A stretch of DNA of 64,000 bases from Gammaproteobacteria bacterium (GTDB taxonomy: Bacteria; Pseudomonadota; Gammaproteobacteria; UBA6429; Thiohalophilaceae): assembly GCA_022712915.1 (NCBI GenBank), contig JAFLJQ010000110.1:1-64000 (forward strand). Direction: 5' to 3'. The position numbers and the translations under genes were made by a program. Positions 24,223-34,387 of the stretch are shown piece after piece (the stretch's first letter is position 1; each line of letters opens with the position of its first letter). Under the pieces are notes generated by a model. That model was given only the letters and a program-made list of their open reading frames with translations. It made no database searches and was not told the DNA's origin.

Positions 24223-26853
24223 CTAAAACGGCAAATTCAGATTTGGATCCAGTTCCAGTATCTGTTTGCGAAATTCGTTCTGCACCCGTTGCATGGCCTC
24301 TCTACTAGTGCCTTCAAAACGTAATACTAGTACAGGCGTGGTATTGGATGCCCGAACCAAGCCCCAGGCATCGTCATAATCCACACGGATACCGTCAATC
24401 ATGGTGATATTGGCATCGCCAAAATCGGCCTGTGCCATGAAAGTTTCCATAAAGCGGTGGTGTGCACCTTCTTCCATCTTGATGTTCAGCTCAGGAGTAT
24501 TGAAGGCATCAGGTAAACTGGCAAAGATTTGCTGCGGGGAGCCTGTTTCATTTGATAAAATTTCCAACAGACGGGCACCGGCATACAGACCATCATCAAA
24601 ACCATACCAGCGTTCTTTAAAGAAGATATGGCCACTCATTTCACCCGCCAGCAAGGCACCCGATGATCGCATCTTGGCCTTGATCAGGGAGTGACCAGTC
24701 TTCCACATCAGCGGCTCACCACCCTTTTCCCAAATGACTTTGGTTAGATTATTACTGCATTTAATGTCATAGATAATCTGTCCGCCATGATTGCGCGACA
24801 ATACATCCGCAGCAAATAACATCATCAACCTGTCCGGCCAGATGATGGAACCATCTGAGCTGACTACACCCAACCGGTCACCATCACCATCAAAGGCCAG
24901 ACCCACATCAAACTGCCCACCTTTCACAATTTCAATCAAATCCTGCAAGTTTTCCGGCTTGCTGGGATCGGGATGATGGTTAGGGAAATTACCATCTACG
25001 TCACAATAGAGCTCAGTCACATCGCAACCAAGGTCACGATAAAGTTGCGGTGCGATCTTGCCCGCCACACCATTACCACAATCAATGGCGATACGTAGTT
25101 TACGTTTCAGTTTTACATCACTGGTAATACGGGTGATATATCGTTCGGGAATAACGACCTTTTCATATTGCCCCTTACCTGCCGCAAAATCACTGCTCTC
25201 GATACACTTGCGTAAACTCTGAATAGCCTCACTTGCCAGCGTCTCACCACCCAGCACCATTTTGAATCCATTGTAATCAGGCGGATTGTGGCTGCCGGTC
25301 AACATAACACCGGTGCCATTAGTCAACTCAGCGGCGGCAAAATAGAGTACCGGAGTCGGTACCATACCAACATCAATCACACTCACGCCGGTTTCTAAAA
25401 TGCCCTGCACCAGTGCCTGGCCCAACTCCGGACCCGATAAACGGCCATCTCGGGCAAAGGCAATTTTATCCAGCCCGCGTTTAATTGCCTCACTGCCAAG
25501 TGCCCGACCGATCAAAGTGGCATGATGCGGTGTTAATGTCCTACCGACAACACCGCGAATATCATAAGCCTTAAAAATTTCCGCTGGTGGCAAAGTCGGG
25601 GCATCTATCTTAGTATCAATCGGGGGAACAATTTTCTGCTGGGATTCAGTTTGATTCATTGTCTGGGGCTGCTCATTGGTTTTATTAAATTTGGCCGGCG
25701 CATACACACTACTATCCAGCTCTTCAACGTCTATCATACTGGTCATCGCGTTGGATGCATTTTGTGATATTTGTTCGTAACTAATATCAATAGAACTGGA
25801 ATCATCATCCCGCTCACGGTCTAGGGACTTGTTACAGATCATATCTTCAACACGAATAGCCGCGCGCCGAAACTCGCGCATGCGAAGAGCATAGGCATGA
25901 TTCTTGCTGCCGCGTAAGGTCGCGATTGTATGTCCCACCAAGCTATCAATATCGTGAGTCATGGCACGACTTAAAGAGCGGCGTAATAACCAGGCAATGG
26001 TTCCAGCCAGAATCAGGCCTATCGCCATCACAGCAAATATTCCGGAGTTAAAACGAAAAAAGGAGGCACCTTCAGGCTGCCATGTCCGAAGCTGCCAGTT
26101 AGCACCATTAATGGGTAGCGCCGTTGAAAAATAGATCAATGATTTATATTCTTTGTTGCCGGCACTGGCGATGAGTGCATATTTCTTTTTATCAATGCGT
26201 TGTTCGACTTCAATATAATCCTCACCGGCAAGATCAGTTACCCATTGATTTAAAAGCTCAACATCCAATATCAATTGTAAAAAACCGAGTATCTTGCCTT
26301 CAGGCGTGGTCACCGCCTGCACCAGATCAAGATGTTGTTGAGGCGTATCAGCGGCATGTATTTCAAACGGCGAAGACTGATGGTTGCGAGCCGAATTAAA
26401 CAAATCCAGACAAGCATAGCTAATGTGGGGGGTAACAGATGTATCAAGTGTACTTTTAGCACCCTTGGTTAATCTTAGGTCTAATGCATCCTTTATTGTC
26501 GGTTTGAATTTTTGTAAGGTCAACACCATGTCTTGAGGGCTAGTCGATTGTAATGCAGCAATGATGTCTGGGTGCTGACTATAGACTTGTAAGGCCAAAT
26601 GATAGGGTGCAACTTTATTTGATAATCGGCTAGCAATGCTCTCTGCGTGGCTGCTGGTTTGCAGGTGACGAATTTTTTTCAGCTTTAACTGGGTATCAAT
26701 TTGCGACAGAAATACTGCCACGATAATAGTTACACTAAATGCCCCAAAAGCGATCATGCTGACCGTAGACAACGGTAAACCGGCCCCCGCCATCTGAGAT
26801 GACTTACCGCCAAAATAACGCTTGCGTCTACGTAATGAAGGGTTACTTGCCAT
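24223..26853 (-). CDS. algC: Phosphomannomutase/phosphoglucomutase with membrane N-terminus
   Basis: 876 residues. The N-terminal part (about 1-420) has TM helices near 28-50 and 268-290 with a periplasmic domain between, then a cytoplasmic linker rich in acidic residues and glutamine. The C-terminal part (about 425-876) is the mutase: phosphoserine loop TGSHNPPDYNG, metal loop DGDGDRLG, sugar loop GEMSGHIFF and phosphate loop RFEGTSREAM. It interconverts 1- and 6-phospho sugars for LPS and exopolysaccharide precursors. The long membrane extension matches the form known for the Pseudomonas algC locus rather than the short enzyme. Confidence 0.9.
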   Translation of the reverse strand: MASNPSLRRRKRYFGGKSSQMAGAGLPLSTVSMIAFGAFSVTIIVAVFLSQIDTQLKLKKIRHLQTSSHAESIASRLSNKVAPYHLALQVYSQHPDIIAALQSTSPQDMVLTLQKFKPTIKDALDLRLTKGAKSTLDTSVTPHISYACLDLFNSARNHQSSPFEIHAADTPQQHLDLVQAVTTPEGKILGFLQLILDVELLNQWVTDLAGEDYIEVEQRIDKKKYALIASAGNKEYKSLIYFSTALPINGANWQLRTWQPEGASFFRFNSGIFAVMAIGLILAGTIAWLLRRSLSRAMTHDIDSLVGHTIATLRGSKNHAYALRMREFRRAAIRVEDMICNKSLDRERDDDSSSIDISYEQISQNASNAMTSMIDVEELDSSVYAPAKFNKTNEQPQTMNQTESQQKIVPPIDTKIDAPTLPPAEIFKAYDIRGVVGRTLTPHHATLIGRALGSEAIKRGLDKIAFARDGRLSGPELGQALVQGILETGVSVIDVGMVPTPVLYFAAAELTNGTGVMLTGSHNPPDYNGFKMVLGGETLASEAIQSLRKCIESSDFAAGKGQYEKVVIPERYITRITSDVKLKRKLRIAIDCGNGVAGKIAPQLYRDLGCDVTELYCDVDGNFPNHHPDPSKPENLQDLIEIVKGGQFDVGLAFDGDGDRLGVVSSDGSIIWPDRLMMLFAADVLSRNHGGQIIYDIKCSNNLTKVIWEKGGEPLMWKTGHSLIKAKMRSSGALLAGEMSGHIFFKERWYGFDDGLYAGARLLEILSNETGSPQQIFASLPDAFNTPELNIKMEEGAHHRFMETFMAQADFGDANITMIDGIRVDYDDAWGLVRASNTTPVLVLRFEGTSREAMQRVQNEFRKQILELDPNLNLPF

Positions 26854-26889
26854 CTTTGTTGGTGTTACTCCGTCTTAACAGCAATTTAT

Positions 26890-27342
26890 TCAAGCATGTC
26901 CAGTGTGGCCAAACCCACCCTCAGCGCGGGCACTGCTATCAAAGTCTGCGACAATCTCAAAGGCAGCCTGCACCACGGGCACGAATACCAGTTGTGCAAT
27001 ACGATCACCTACATTGATCGTAAAGGGATCTCGCCCTCTGTTCCAGCAAGAAACAAATAGCTGTCCCTGATAGTCCGAATCAATCAGCCCAACCAGATTG
27101 CCCAACACAATACCATGTTTATGACCCAGGCCCGAGCGTGGCAGGATAACTGCCGCCATACCAGGATCATCTATGTGGATAGACAACCCGGTAGAAATAA
27201 GGTGAGTATCTCCGGGGTGAATCGTCAAGGCATCATCCAGACAGGCACGCAAATCCATCCCCGCCGAACCATCAGTCGCATATGCAGGCAATGCAATCTC
27301 ATTGCCCAATCGAGCATCCAGCAATTTCAGTTTTACTTTCAT
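26890..27342 (-). CDS. dut: dUTP diphosphatase
   Basis: 150 residues from the ATG at 27342 (MKVKLKLLD), the usual start. All five dUTPase motifs are visible: [40 protein letters not shown] and the C-terminal [10 protein letters not shown]. It hydrolyses dUTP to dUMP, limiting uracil in DNA and feeding dTMP synthesis. It lies between coaBC and algC, as in related genomes. Confidence 0.95.
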   Translation of the reverse strand: MKVKLKLLDARLGNEIALPAYATDGSAGMDLRACLDDALTIHPGDTHLISTGLSIHIDDPGMAAVILPRSGLGHKHGIVLGNLVGLIDSDYQGQLFVSCWNRGRDPFTINVGDRIAQLVFVPVVQAAFEIVADFDSSARAEGGFGHTGHA

Positions 27343-27439
27343 GATTTCCACAAACAAAAAAATTGGTTAATATTATACGATTATATTTAATACAAGACAC
27401 TTCTGAAAACAGTGTTTTTTCGTGAGCACAAGGGAAACA

Positions 27440-27535
27440 CTGCGCGCAAAACCGCAGCGTATTGGGATACATTAAGATTTGAGCATAATGCCGACACCGC
27501 TTTCATGCAAAAAGTGTATTTTTAGAATACCTTAC
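27440..27535 (+). repeat. Dispersed repeat family 2, copy b
   Basis: The block GGGATACATTAAGATTTGAG (27465-27484) and the following ATAATGC-CACCG-TTTCATGC-AAAAGTGTATTTTTAGAA align loosely with 34205-34320 and with the better copies at 21004 and 31881. It lies between the coaBC stop and the dut start. Confidence 0.4.
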
Positions 27536-27538
27536 GAC

Positions 27539-28816
27539 TCACTCAGACGCAGGGGTTGCCACTCTCTTTAAGTTAACCACATTATTGATCTTTGGAAAAC
27601 CTTTACGGTGACAATCGGTATAATATTGCACGATAGAGGCTATCAATGAGCGTGCCAGTTTAGTTTTATTGGCCAGAGGCAACTCGATCTGGCCATCGGC
27701 CCAGATCAACTGCAAGGCATTAATGTCACTGCCAAAGGTTCCATTGCTGTCCTCTGCGGCTTCCCCCACCCAATTAGCGGCCACCATTTCGATGCCCTTT
27801 TTCACCAGCTTACTACGGGCATGACCTAGCAGATCGTCGGTTTCAGCTGCAAAACCCACGCAAAATACCTCAGGGAAGCGAGCTTTGGTTTCAGCCAAAA
27901 TATCTGGTGTCTTTTCCAGCGCCAGGGTCATGATCTCATCTTGCTTCTTGATTTTGTTCATTGCCGCCTGCACCGGGCGGTAATCGGCCACCGCTGCCGT
28001 AGCAATAAAGATATCTACTGGCATACGGGCCTGTACGGCATTAAGCATTTGCTCGGCCGTTTCAACATTGACAATTTCCATCCGATCCGGAACAGCCAAC
28101 GCCGTTGGACCACTAACCAATATAACTTTGGCCCCAGCCTCCACCGCAGCCTCGGCAATAGCGTAACCCATTTTGCCCGAACTGTGATTACTCACAAATC
28201 GCACCGGGTCAATGGGTTCTCGGGTTGGGCCGACAGTAATCAATACCGTCTTGCCCATCAAGCTCTCCACCTGGAAAATATCCGCCAAATCGTTGACAAG
28301 CAAATCAACTTCACGCATCCGGCCCTGCCCTACTTCACCACAGGCCTGCTCGCCACTATCCGGGCCAAACAATAAAATCCCTCGGTTGGAGAGTTTTTTC
28401 GCATTGTCGACCGTAGCCCGATCGTGCCACATACGGCCGTTCATAGCCGGCGCCAATGTCAGAGGGATGTCCCCGGCTAAACACACTGCCGTCAATAAAT
28501 CATCGGCTCGGCCAAGTGCTAGGCGGGCCATAAAATCAGCACTCGCCGGGGCCACCATAATGGCATCGGCCCAACGAGCCAGTTCGATATGGCCCATGCC
28601 TGCCTCAGCCTCAGTATCGAGTAAATTCTGTCGCACCGGGTGACCCGACAGAGCCTGTAGAGTCAGGGGAGTTATAAAGGCCTCAGCTCCACGGGTCATA
28701 ACAACCTGCACATCGGCCCCGGCATCACGCAAGCGGCGGATCAGATCTGCTGATTTATAAGCCGCAATGCTGCCGGTCACACCCAGCAAAATGCGTTTGT
28801 TAGTTAATCTGTGCAT
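27539..28816 (-). CDS. coaBC: Bifunctional phosphopantothenoylcysteine decarboxylase/synthetase
   Basis: 425 residues. The N-terminal flavoprotein CoaC domain begins with LLGVTGSIAAYKSADLIRRL and carries the PAMNGRMW motif. The C-terminal CoaB domain has the KMGYAIAEAA region and a VGFAAET motif. It makes 4'-phosphopantetheine in coenzyme A synthesis. Divergent from radC, with a 150-base shared promoter region; dut lies downstream. Confidence 0.95.
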   Translation of the reverse strand: MHRLTNKRILLGVTGSIAAYKSADLIRRLRDAGADVQVVMTRGAEAFITPLTLQALSGHPVRQNLLDTEAEAGMGHIELARWADAIMVAPASADFMARLALGRADDLLTAVCLAGDIPLTLAPAMNGRMWHDRATVDNAKKLSNRGILLFGPDSGEQACGEVGQGRMREVDLLVNDLADIFQVESLMGKTVLITVGPTREPIDPVRFVSNHSSGKMGYAIAEAAVEAGAKVILVSGPTALAVPDRMEIVNVETAEQMLNAVQARMPVDIFIATAAVADYRPVQAAMNKIKKQDEIMTLALEKTPDILAETKARFPEVFCVGFAAETDDLLGHARSKLVKKGIEMVAANWVGEAAEDSNGTFGSDINALQLIWADGQIELPLANKTKLARSLIASIVQYYTDCHRKGFPKINNVVNLKRVATPASE

Positions 28817-28968
28817 AATTAACAGTGTAACAGACTTTACAAACCCTACCTGTGAAGTGATAAGCTATCGGAACGTAAAAAATTCAAATTACCGATCGTT
28901 GACAGTTAGGCACCATGCAGGCAAGACAGCCTGTTTGTTCAACGGCGCGAAAAACATGGAGGTTTAAA

Positions 28969-29643
28969 ATGGCAATAACCGATTGGCCCAAGGCCGAGCG
29001 CCCACGTGAAAAACTCCTTGCCCAAGGTGCTAACACCCTTTCTGATGCTGAGCTATTGGCTATTTTTCTGCGCACCGGGGTGCGTGGTAAGACAGCAGTA
29101 GATCTTGCACGTGAGCTGCTGAATGAATTCTGCAGCCTGCGCCACCTCCTAAATGCTGGACAAAAAGCCTTCTGTAGTCACACCGGCCTTGGCCCCGCTA
29201 AATACAGCCAATTGCAGGCCGTGCTGGAAATGGGGCGACGACATTTATTTGAAACCCTGCAACGGGGTGAGACCCTCACCGACCCCAGCGCCACCCGGCA
29301 GTATCTCAGTGCCCGCCTGCGCGACCACCCTCACGAAGTATTTGCCTGTCTGTTTCTCGATAATCGCCACCGGGTAATCTGCTTTGAAGAACTGTTCCAA
29401 GGCACCATCAACGGCGCCTCGGTTCACCCCCGCGAAGTCGTCAAAAAAGCCCTGCACCATAATTCCGCCGCCGTCATCCTCGCCCACAACCACCCTTCCG
29501 GCGTGGCCGAGCCCAGCGAGGCTGACCGACAACTGACCCGCAAACTACAACAGGCCCTGGCGCTGGTGGATATTCGGGTGCTGGATCATATTGTTATCGG
29601 GGATGGAGAAGTGGTGGCCTTTGCCGAGCGGGGCTGGTTATGA
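28969..29643 (+). CDS. radC: RadC/JAB-domain protein
   Basis: 224 residues from the ATG at 28969, which has a strong GGAGG at 28957-28961; an upstream ATG at 28915 lacks family sequence. The start [17 protein letters not shown] and the early helix-hairpin-helix-like region are typical. The C-terminal MPN/JAB metalloprotease-type motif is present as [10 protein letters not shown] and [14 protein letters not shown]. The cellular role of RadC remains unclear despite its name. It heads the group with rpmB and rpmG. Confidence 0.93.
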   Translation: MAITDWPKAERPREKLLAQGANTLSDAELLAIFLRTGVRGKTAVDLARELLNEFCSLRHLLNAGQKAFCSHTGLGPAKYSQLQAVLEMGRRHLFETLQRGETLTDPSATRQYLSARLRDHPHEVFACLFLDNRHRVICFEELFQGTINGASVHPREVVKKALHHNSAAVILAHNHPSGVAEPSEADRQLTRKLQQALALVDIRVLDHIVIGDGEVVAFAERGWL

Positions 29644-30112
29644 AGAAAACCACTGAAGCAACACTGGCTTCGTTAAAAACAAGCTCAAAATGCTCATTTA
29701 CTCTAAGTGTAAACTTCGCGTTGTGCTCACCACACCCCTACTATGGTGAGCCCCTTCGGGGCCATGCTACCTCATGTCCAATATCATTCCTGATGATTTT
29801 GTCGCTTGTTTTTGCCTTGCCATTATCTGCTTGATTGAATTTTTAGAAGTACCCTGTTGTCAGTATCAATACCATCATCCAGAAAATTCCACTCCACCAT
29901 GTCAGCTATCCTCAACAACCTGTCACAGATGCGACCAGTGGTGAAACCTGAGCCATCCTGAAGAGATGCGCCCATCAGCTCAGTTAGCCTTTACCTGTTC
30001 TCTGTTCGAAAAATCCCACTTTTACCTCAAATCCGGCTTGTATCCCAAGGATGTTTTACGTAGAATTGCCGGCTCTTTGCATAGTAGCAATACATTTTTA
30101 CTGGAGATAATC
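29644..30112. other. Intergenic region between radC and rpmB
   Basis: I see no gene I trust here; a 64-codon frame from 29640 has no family features. Two nested hairpins occur: GCTCACCA (29725-29732) pairs with TGGTGAGC (29744-29751), followed at once by CCCC-TTC-GGGG. There is no T-run after them. The rpmB promoter probably lies in the second half. Confidence 0.5.
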
Positions 30113-30349
30113 ATGGCAAGAGTATGCCAAGTAACTGGAAAACGACCGATGACGGGGAACAATGTGTCCCACGCCAAAAACAGAACACGCCGTCGTTTTC
30201 TGCCCAATCTGCATGCCCACCGTTTCTGGGTTGAATCTGAAAATCGCTGGGTTCGCCTGAGACTCACGCCCAAAGGCATGCGTATTATCGATAAAAAGGG
30301 CATCGATGAAGTCCTGACGGATATGCGCCGTCGTGGTGAGAAAGTTTAA
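30113..30349 (+). CDS. rpmB: 50S ribosomal protein L28
   Basis: 78 residues, the normal length. The N-terminus [20 protein letters not shown], the basic stretch [11 protein letters not shown] and the ending [16 protein letters not shown] are characteristic. The ATG at 30113 follows GGAG. It is 12 bases ahead of rpmG, the standard rpmBG operon. Confidence 0.97.
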   Translation: MARVCQVTGKRPMTGNNVSHAKNRTRRRFLPNLHAHRFWVESENRWVRLRLTPKGMRIIDKKGIDEVLTDMRRRGEKV

Positions 30350-30361
30350 GGAGTCCCGTTA

Positions 30362-30529
30362 ATGGCTAAAAGTGCACGTGAAAAAATTCGTCTGGTCTCC
30401 AGTGCCGGAACCGGTCATTTCTACACAACTGACAAAAACAAGCGCAATATGCCGGAAAAAATGGAGATCAAGAAATTTGATCCCGTTATCCGCCAACATG
30501 TCGCTTATAAAGAAGCGAAGATAAAATAG
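30362..30529 (+). CDS. rpmG: 50S ribosomal protein L33
   Basis: 55 residues: [20 protein letters not shown], then [20 protein letters not shown] and an ending of AKIK. It is the zinc-independent form, since the paired cysteines of the zinc-binding type are absent. AGGAG sits just upstream. It is followed directly by an intrinsic terminator. Confidence 0.97.
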   Translation: MAKSAREKIRLVSSAGTGHFYTTDKNKRNMPEKMEIKKFDPVIRQHVAYKEAKIK

Positions 30530-30551
30530 TCACTTCCTGGCAGCAAATCTA

Positions 30552-30579
30552 GAAGTCCGCTTTATGCGGGCTTTTTTTT
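30552..30579 (+). terminator. Intrinsic terminator of rpmBG
   Basis: AAGTCCGC, loop TTTAT, GCGGGCTT followed by a T-run of eight. It lies 23 bases after the rpmG stop. Confidence 0.9.
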
Positions 30580-30644
30580 GCTCGAAAAAAACCTCTGCTA
30601 GCCGATAACCATGCTGATACCCCAACCGTTTACCTGGAAAAATT

Positions 30645-31859
30645 ATGCCCAGTATTGCCATTGGCCGCCAACCTATTTTCGACCATAAATTGAATACAGT
30701 GGCCTATGAGCTATTGTTTCGCGACTGTGATGGACAAAACCGCGCCAAAATCACCAATGGCGACCAAGCCACCTCCGAGGTCATTCTCACCGCCTTTACC
30801 GAAATTGGCCTAAAAAATCTGTTTAACAATAAACCGGCCTTTCTTAATCTGACACAAAGTTTTCTTGAAGGTGATATCCCCTTACCCAATTTGGTTGGCC
30901 TGGCTGTACTGGAAGTGTTGGAAACTATACCCGTAACCGACGCCACGGTGGCAGCCGTACACAAGCTGGCTCAAAAGGGTTACACCATTGCCCTGGATGA
31001 CTATGTCTACCACCCCCATCTAGACCCTTTTATCGATGCAGCCGAGATTATCAAGCTGGATGTGTTAGCTCAGGATCACGACATGCTGGCTAAAACCGTC
31101 AAAGTACTGCGAGGCAAGGGCAAAAAACTGTTGGCAGAAAAAATCGAATCCCATGCCGAATTTAAGTTCTGCCAATCACTTGGTTTTGATTATTATCAGG
31201 GTTACTTCTTTTGTCGACCTGAAGTACTGACCCTCAAGGCCATGCCGGCCAACAAGTTACAGATATTAAACATCCTCACCAAACTACAAGATCCCGATAT
31301 CACTGTTAGTGAACTAGAAAACGAGATCAGTCATGATGTCTCCTTGAGTTACCGCCTGCTACGTTATATCAACTCAGCCCACTTTGCTCTGCGCCAAGAG
31401 ATCGAATCCATTAGCCAAGCCATTATGTTACTCGGTTGGGACAATATCCGCAGTATCGCCACCCTGATCATTCTATCGCGCATCGAGGACAAAACTCTCG
31501 ACCTGTTCAAGACCGGCCTGATACGTGCCCGCATGTGCAGCCTATTGGCCACCAAGATCAAACCAGGGGCAGAAGACATCTACTTTACCGCCGGACTACT
31601 CTCTATCATTGATGCCCTGATGGATCTGCCTATGCAGGACGTTATGCAACAACTCTCTCTGTCAGAAGAACTGCAAAATGCTCTGGTTCATCAACAAGGT
31701 GATATCGGACATACCCTGTTTAATGTCATTGAATATGTACAAGGTAATCCATCGGCAATCAAAAGCTCAGATCACAACATGGGCGACCTTACCGAGACCT
31801 ATCTGCAAGCCATGCAATGGGCCGATGTCACAGCAATGGATATTACCGTAGCAGCATAA
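30645..31859 (+). CDS. EAL/HDOD-domain signalling protein
   Basis: 404 residues. The N-terminal half (about 1-200) has the EAL phosphodiesterase fold with a degenerate signature: YELLFR in place of EAL, plus EVLE, ALDDYVY and KLDV. The C-terminal half (about 200-390) is an HDOD domain (LLRYINSAHFALRQEIESIS and LGWDNIRS). Members of this class often bind cyclic di-GMP or act as regulators without catalysis. The loss of consensus at the metal site suggests a non-catalytic role here. Single gene, no obvious partner nearby. Confidence 0.8.
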   Translation: MPSIAIGRQPIFDHKLNTVAYELLFRDCDGQNRAKITNGDQATSEVILTAFTEIGLKNLFNNKPAFLNLTQSFLEGDIPLPNLVGLAVLEVLETIPVTDATVAAVHKLAQKGYTIALDDYVYHPHLDPFIDAAEIIKLDVLAQDHDMLAKTVKVLRGKGKKLLAEKIESHAEFKFCQSLGFDYYQGYFFCRPEVLTLKAMPANKLQILNILTKLQDPDITVSELENEISHDVSLSYRLLRYINSAHFALRQEIESISQAIMLLGWDNIRSIATLIILSRIEDKTLDLFKTGLIRARMCSLLATKIKPGAEDIYFTAGLLSIIDALMDLPMQDVMQQLSLSEELQNALVHQQGDIGHTLFNVIEYVQGNPSAIKSSDHNMGDLTETYLQAMQWADVTAMDITVAA

Positions 31860-31880
31860 CAAAAATAATTTGACCATACT

Positions 31881-31936
31881 CTAGGGCGCATCTATAAATA
31901 GTGATTTTTCCATGAGAGCACGGCGCTGATGCCGCT
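31881..31936 (-). repeat. Dispersed repeat family 2, copy c (reverse)
   Basis: Read on the minus strand it gives TCAGCGCCGTG, TCATGG, AAAAATCACTATT and TAGATGCGCCC. It matches copy a at 21004 over about 50 bases. Confidence 0.6.
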
Positions 31937-31945
31937 ATCGCGGAC

Positions 31946-32005
31946 TTGTGCCCTTTGCGGTTTAGATCTTTACAATGGATTAAATACTTAACGGGACAGC
32001 AGTGC
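31946..32005 (+). mobile_element. MITE-like element, right-end fragment C
   Basis: GTGCCCTTTGCGGTTTAGAT, then AATGGATTAAATACTTAACG and GGACAGCAGTG. This equals the right end of copies A and D. The left three quarters are missing. It abuts the family 2 repeat. Confidence 0.7.
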
Positions 32006-32076
32006 TATATTTTACAGCCTGTTCCATAGAAATTTATTTTTACTAGCCACTATCATGTTAGGTGTTGACCAGATTA

Positions 32077-34056
32077 TTATCCGATTTTCTCCAACAACAA
32101 ATGTCCTTCTATCTGCACGGTACAACGCCACCCATCACTAATAAAACTTGTTGCGACAGTCTCTGCAATCAAAGCTGGGCCTTGAATTTGCTGGTTTACA
32201 GTCATGGCAGTACGTTGGTACATAGGAATCAAAGATGAGTAACCATAGAGTTCAACCGATTCGATAGCCTCAGATTCAACTTTAACATGCGCCAGCTTAA
32301 TACGATCTACCGGGCTTCGTAGCGCAACACGCACATTGACCAACTCCACCGGCAGATCAAGGGCATGACCATAACGGGCATGGTGCAATTGATGAAAGGC
32401 CTCACTGGCCGATTCAATATTTTCCCAGTCCACATTCAGGTAATAAGACTGTCCGTCATAACGCAGGTCCAGACTACATCTGATATTGATATGCTCCGCC
32501 TTGACCCCTTCGGCCATCAGGGCAAACCGGCCTTGTTCGATCAGTTCACTAAACAGGACGAGCAAATCACTCTCGGTCATATCTTGGCAAAGACCATTCA
32601 CCGTACGCGAAAGTTGCCTGGCCCTCGGTGCCACCAACATACCCAAGGCCGACAACACCCCGGCATGGATGGGCACTAGCGCCTGGGTCATGCCCAACGC
32701 CTCCGCCAAAGCACAGACATGCAGACCGCCCGCGCCACCAAAAGACATCAAGGTCAATCCACGCGGGTCGATACCACGCTGGATAGACATCACCCTCAGG
32801 GCCTGGGCCATATGTTCATTGGCGATACGGATGATACCGGCGGCTGTCTCTTGTATTGATAAATCCAAAGCCTGACTCAATCGGTCGATGGCATCCCGTG
32901 CAGCCTGAATATCCAGTTGCATCTTTCCACCAAGAAAGGCTCCGGCCTGCAAACGACCCAGCACCATATTGGCATCGGTCACAGTGGCTTGCTTACCACC
33001 TTGCCCGTAACAGGCCGGCCCTGGATCGGCCCCGGCCGATTGAGGGCCAACCTGCAACAGGCCGCCGCTATCGAGCCAGGCGACGGAACCGCCGCCGGCC
33101 CCAATGGTGTGCATATCGACCATGGGCACCGCCACCGGATAGCGGCCAATATGGCCCTCATTGGTGAGCATAATGCTGCCATCAATAAGCGCCACATCGG
33201 TAGAAGTGCCCCCCATGTCAAAGGTCAGTAAGCGCTCACGTCCGATGGCCTGCCCAATGGCATGGGCCGCTGCCAATCCCCCAGCCGGGCCAGACAGCAA
33301 CATATGCACAGCTTCATGTCCCGCTTGTTGCGCCGCAATAGTGCCACCGGAGCTTTGCATTACCGACACCGTCGCATCAGGCACACCGGCACAAAGCCGG
33401 GCCAGATAGCCTTCCACCAGAGGGCCAACATAGGCATTCAACCAGGTGGTCATGCCACGCTCGTATTCTTTATATTCAGGCAGAATTTCTGACGAGCAAG
33501 AAACAAAGCAATTTTCCGGCATCACAGCGACAATCTGTTTTTCAAACGTATCATCGATATAAGAGAACAACAGATTGACGGCCACCGCCTGCGGAGCAAG
33601 CTGTTTAACCTGAGCCTGCAAAGATTTCAAATCATCATCCGTTAAAGGCTCAACGACCTCCCCGGTGGCGGACAGCCGGCCACCGGTTTCCAGACAATAT
33701 TCACGAGCAACCGGTGGGGTAACCGGTTTGGGTTGCAGCTGATATAGCGCCGCTCGGGCCTGACGGCCAATGGTGAGCATGTCACGTAGCCCACGGTTGG
33801 TAATGAACGCAGTTTTAACACCTTTGCCTTCCAGTACGGCGTTGGTCGCCACAGTCGAGCCATGTACGATATAAAAATCAATATCCGTATCCTCCATACC
33901 CAGTTCTCGCACACCTTGCAAGATAGCCTGCTCCGGTTTGGCAGGAGTGGAGAGCACTTTGTGGATACGCAACTCACCCTCGATCAGCAAAACAAAATCC
34001 GTAAAGGTACCGCCTGTATCAATGCCGAGTAAAACGCGTTTCAAAACCTGCCTCAT
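32077..34056 (-). CDS. Hydantoinase/oxoprolinase A-subunit family protein
   Basis: 659 residues. The N-terminal block RVLLGIDTGGTFTDFVLL and the region HGSTVATNAVLEGKG define the Hydant_A_N domain. The ATPase-like core has LTFDMGGTSTDVALI and GPQSAGADPGPACYG. Enzymes of this family open hydantoin or 5-oxoproline rings with ATP, usually with a B subunit (HyuB) in the same operon. No B subunit is present on either side here, so the substrate is uncertain. The A and B functions may be split on the chromosome. Confidence 0.85.
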   Translation of the reverse strand: MRQVLKRVLLGIDTGGTFTDFVLLIEGELRIHKVLSTPAKPEQAILQGVRELGMEDTDIDFYIVHGSTVATNAVLEGKGVKTAFITNRGLRDMLTIGRQARAALYQLQPKPVTPPVAREYCLETGGRLSATGEVVEPLTDDDLKSLQAQVKQLAPQAVAVNLLFSYIDDTFEKQIVAVMPENCFVSCSSEILPEYKEYERGMTTWLNAYVGPLVEGYLARLCAGVPDATVSVMQSSGGTIAAQQAGHEAVHMLLSGPAGGLAAAHAIGQAIGRERLLTFDMGGTSTDVALIDGSIMLTNEGHIGRYPVAVPMVDMHTIGAGGGSVAWLDSGGLLQVGPQSAGADPGPACYGQGGKQATVTDANMVLGRLQAGAFLGGKMQLDIQAARDAIDRLSQALDLSIQETAAGIIRIANEHMAQALRVMSIQRGIDPRGLTLMSFGGAGGLHVCALAEALGMTQALVPIHAGVLSALGMLVAPRARQLSRTVNGLCQDMTESDLLVLFSELIEQGRFALMAEGVKAEHINIRCSLDLRYDGQSYYLNVDWENIESASEAFHQLHHARYGHALDLPVELVNVRVALRSPVDRIKLAHVKVESEAIESVELYGYSSLIPMYQRTAMTVNQQIQGPALIAETVATSFISDGWRCTVQIEGHLLLEKIG

Positions 34057-34204
34057 ATAATGTCTTTTTTGTAACCACCAGCACTTGTCAAACTACTCAT
34101 GCCCCATATGATTTAGGCTGTAATCCTAACACATGGAACCTTTTCATTAAGTATGCCTCTAATGGGTGATAAATTTTTTGACTTAGCTTTATGGCAGAGC
34201 AGGG

Positions 34205-34320
34205 CAGCACGCATCGAGCTGCACTATATATAATGGACACATTAGGATTCGAGCACGATGCTATCGTGGATCTCAAAGCCTCTTGAAGATAAAAAACACA
34301 TTTTTAAACGTGCCCTTAAG
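34205..34320 (+). repeat. Dispersed repeat family 2, diverged copy d
   Basis: GGACACATTAGGATTCGAGC and ACGATGC align with the copy near 27465. ACACATTTTTAAACGTGCCC aligns with the ends of copies a and c. It lies in the 331-base gap before the ABC transporter genes. Confidence 0.35.
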
Positions 34321-34387
34321 CCCATCAAATGGATGAGATACAGGGCTTGCAGTTGATTAACAAGTCATTCAGTATGCGCTCCATAAT

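Noticed and set aside
29640-29834. 64-codon frame overlapping the radC stop
   Set aside because: No ribosome site of its own, no family pattern, and the DNA contains nested hairpins more typical of an intergenic region.
32077-34056. Complete hydantoinase operon
   Set aside because: Only the A-type subunit is present; the neighbours on both sides are unrelated.
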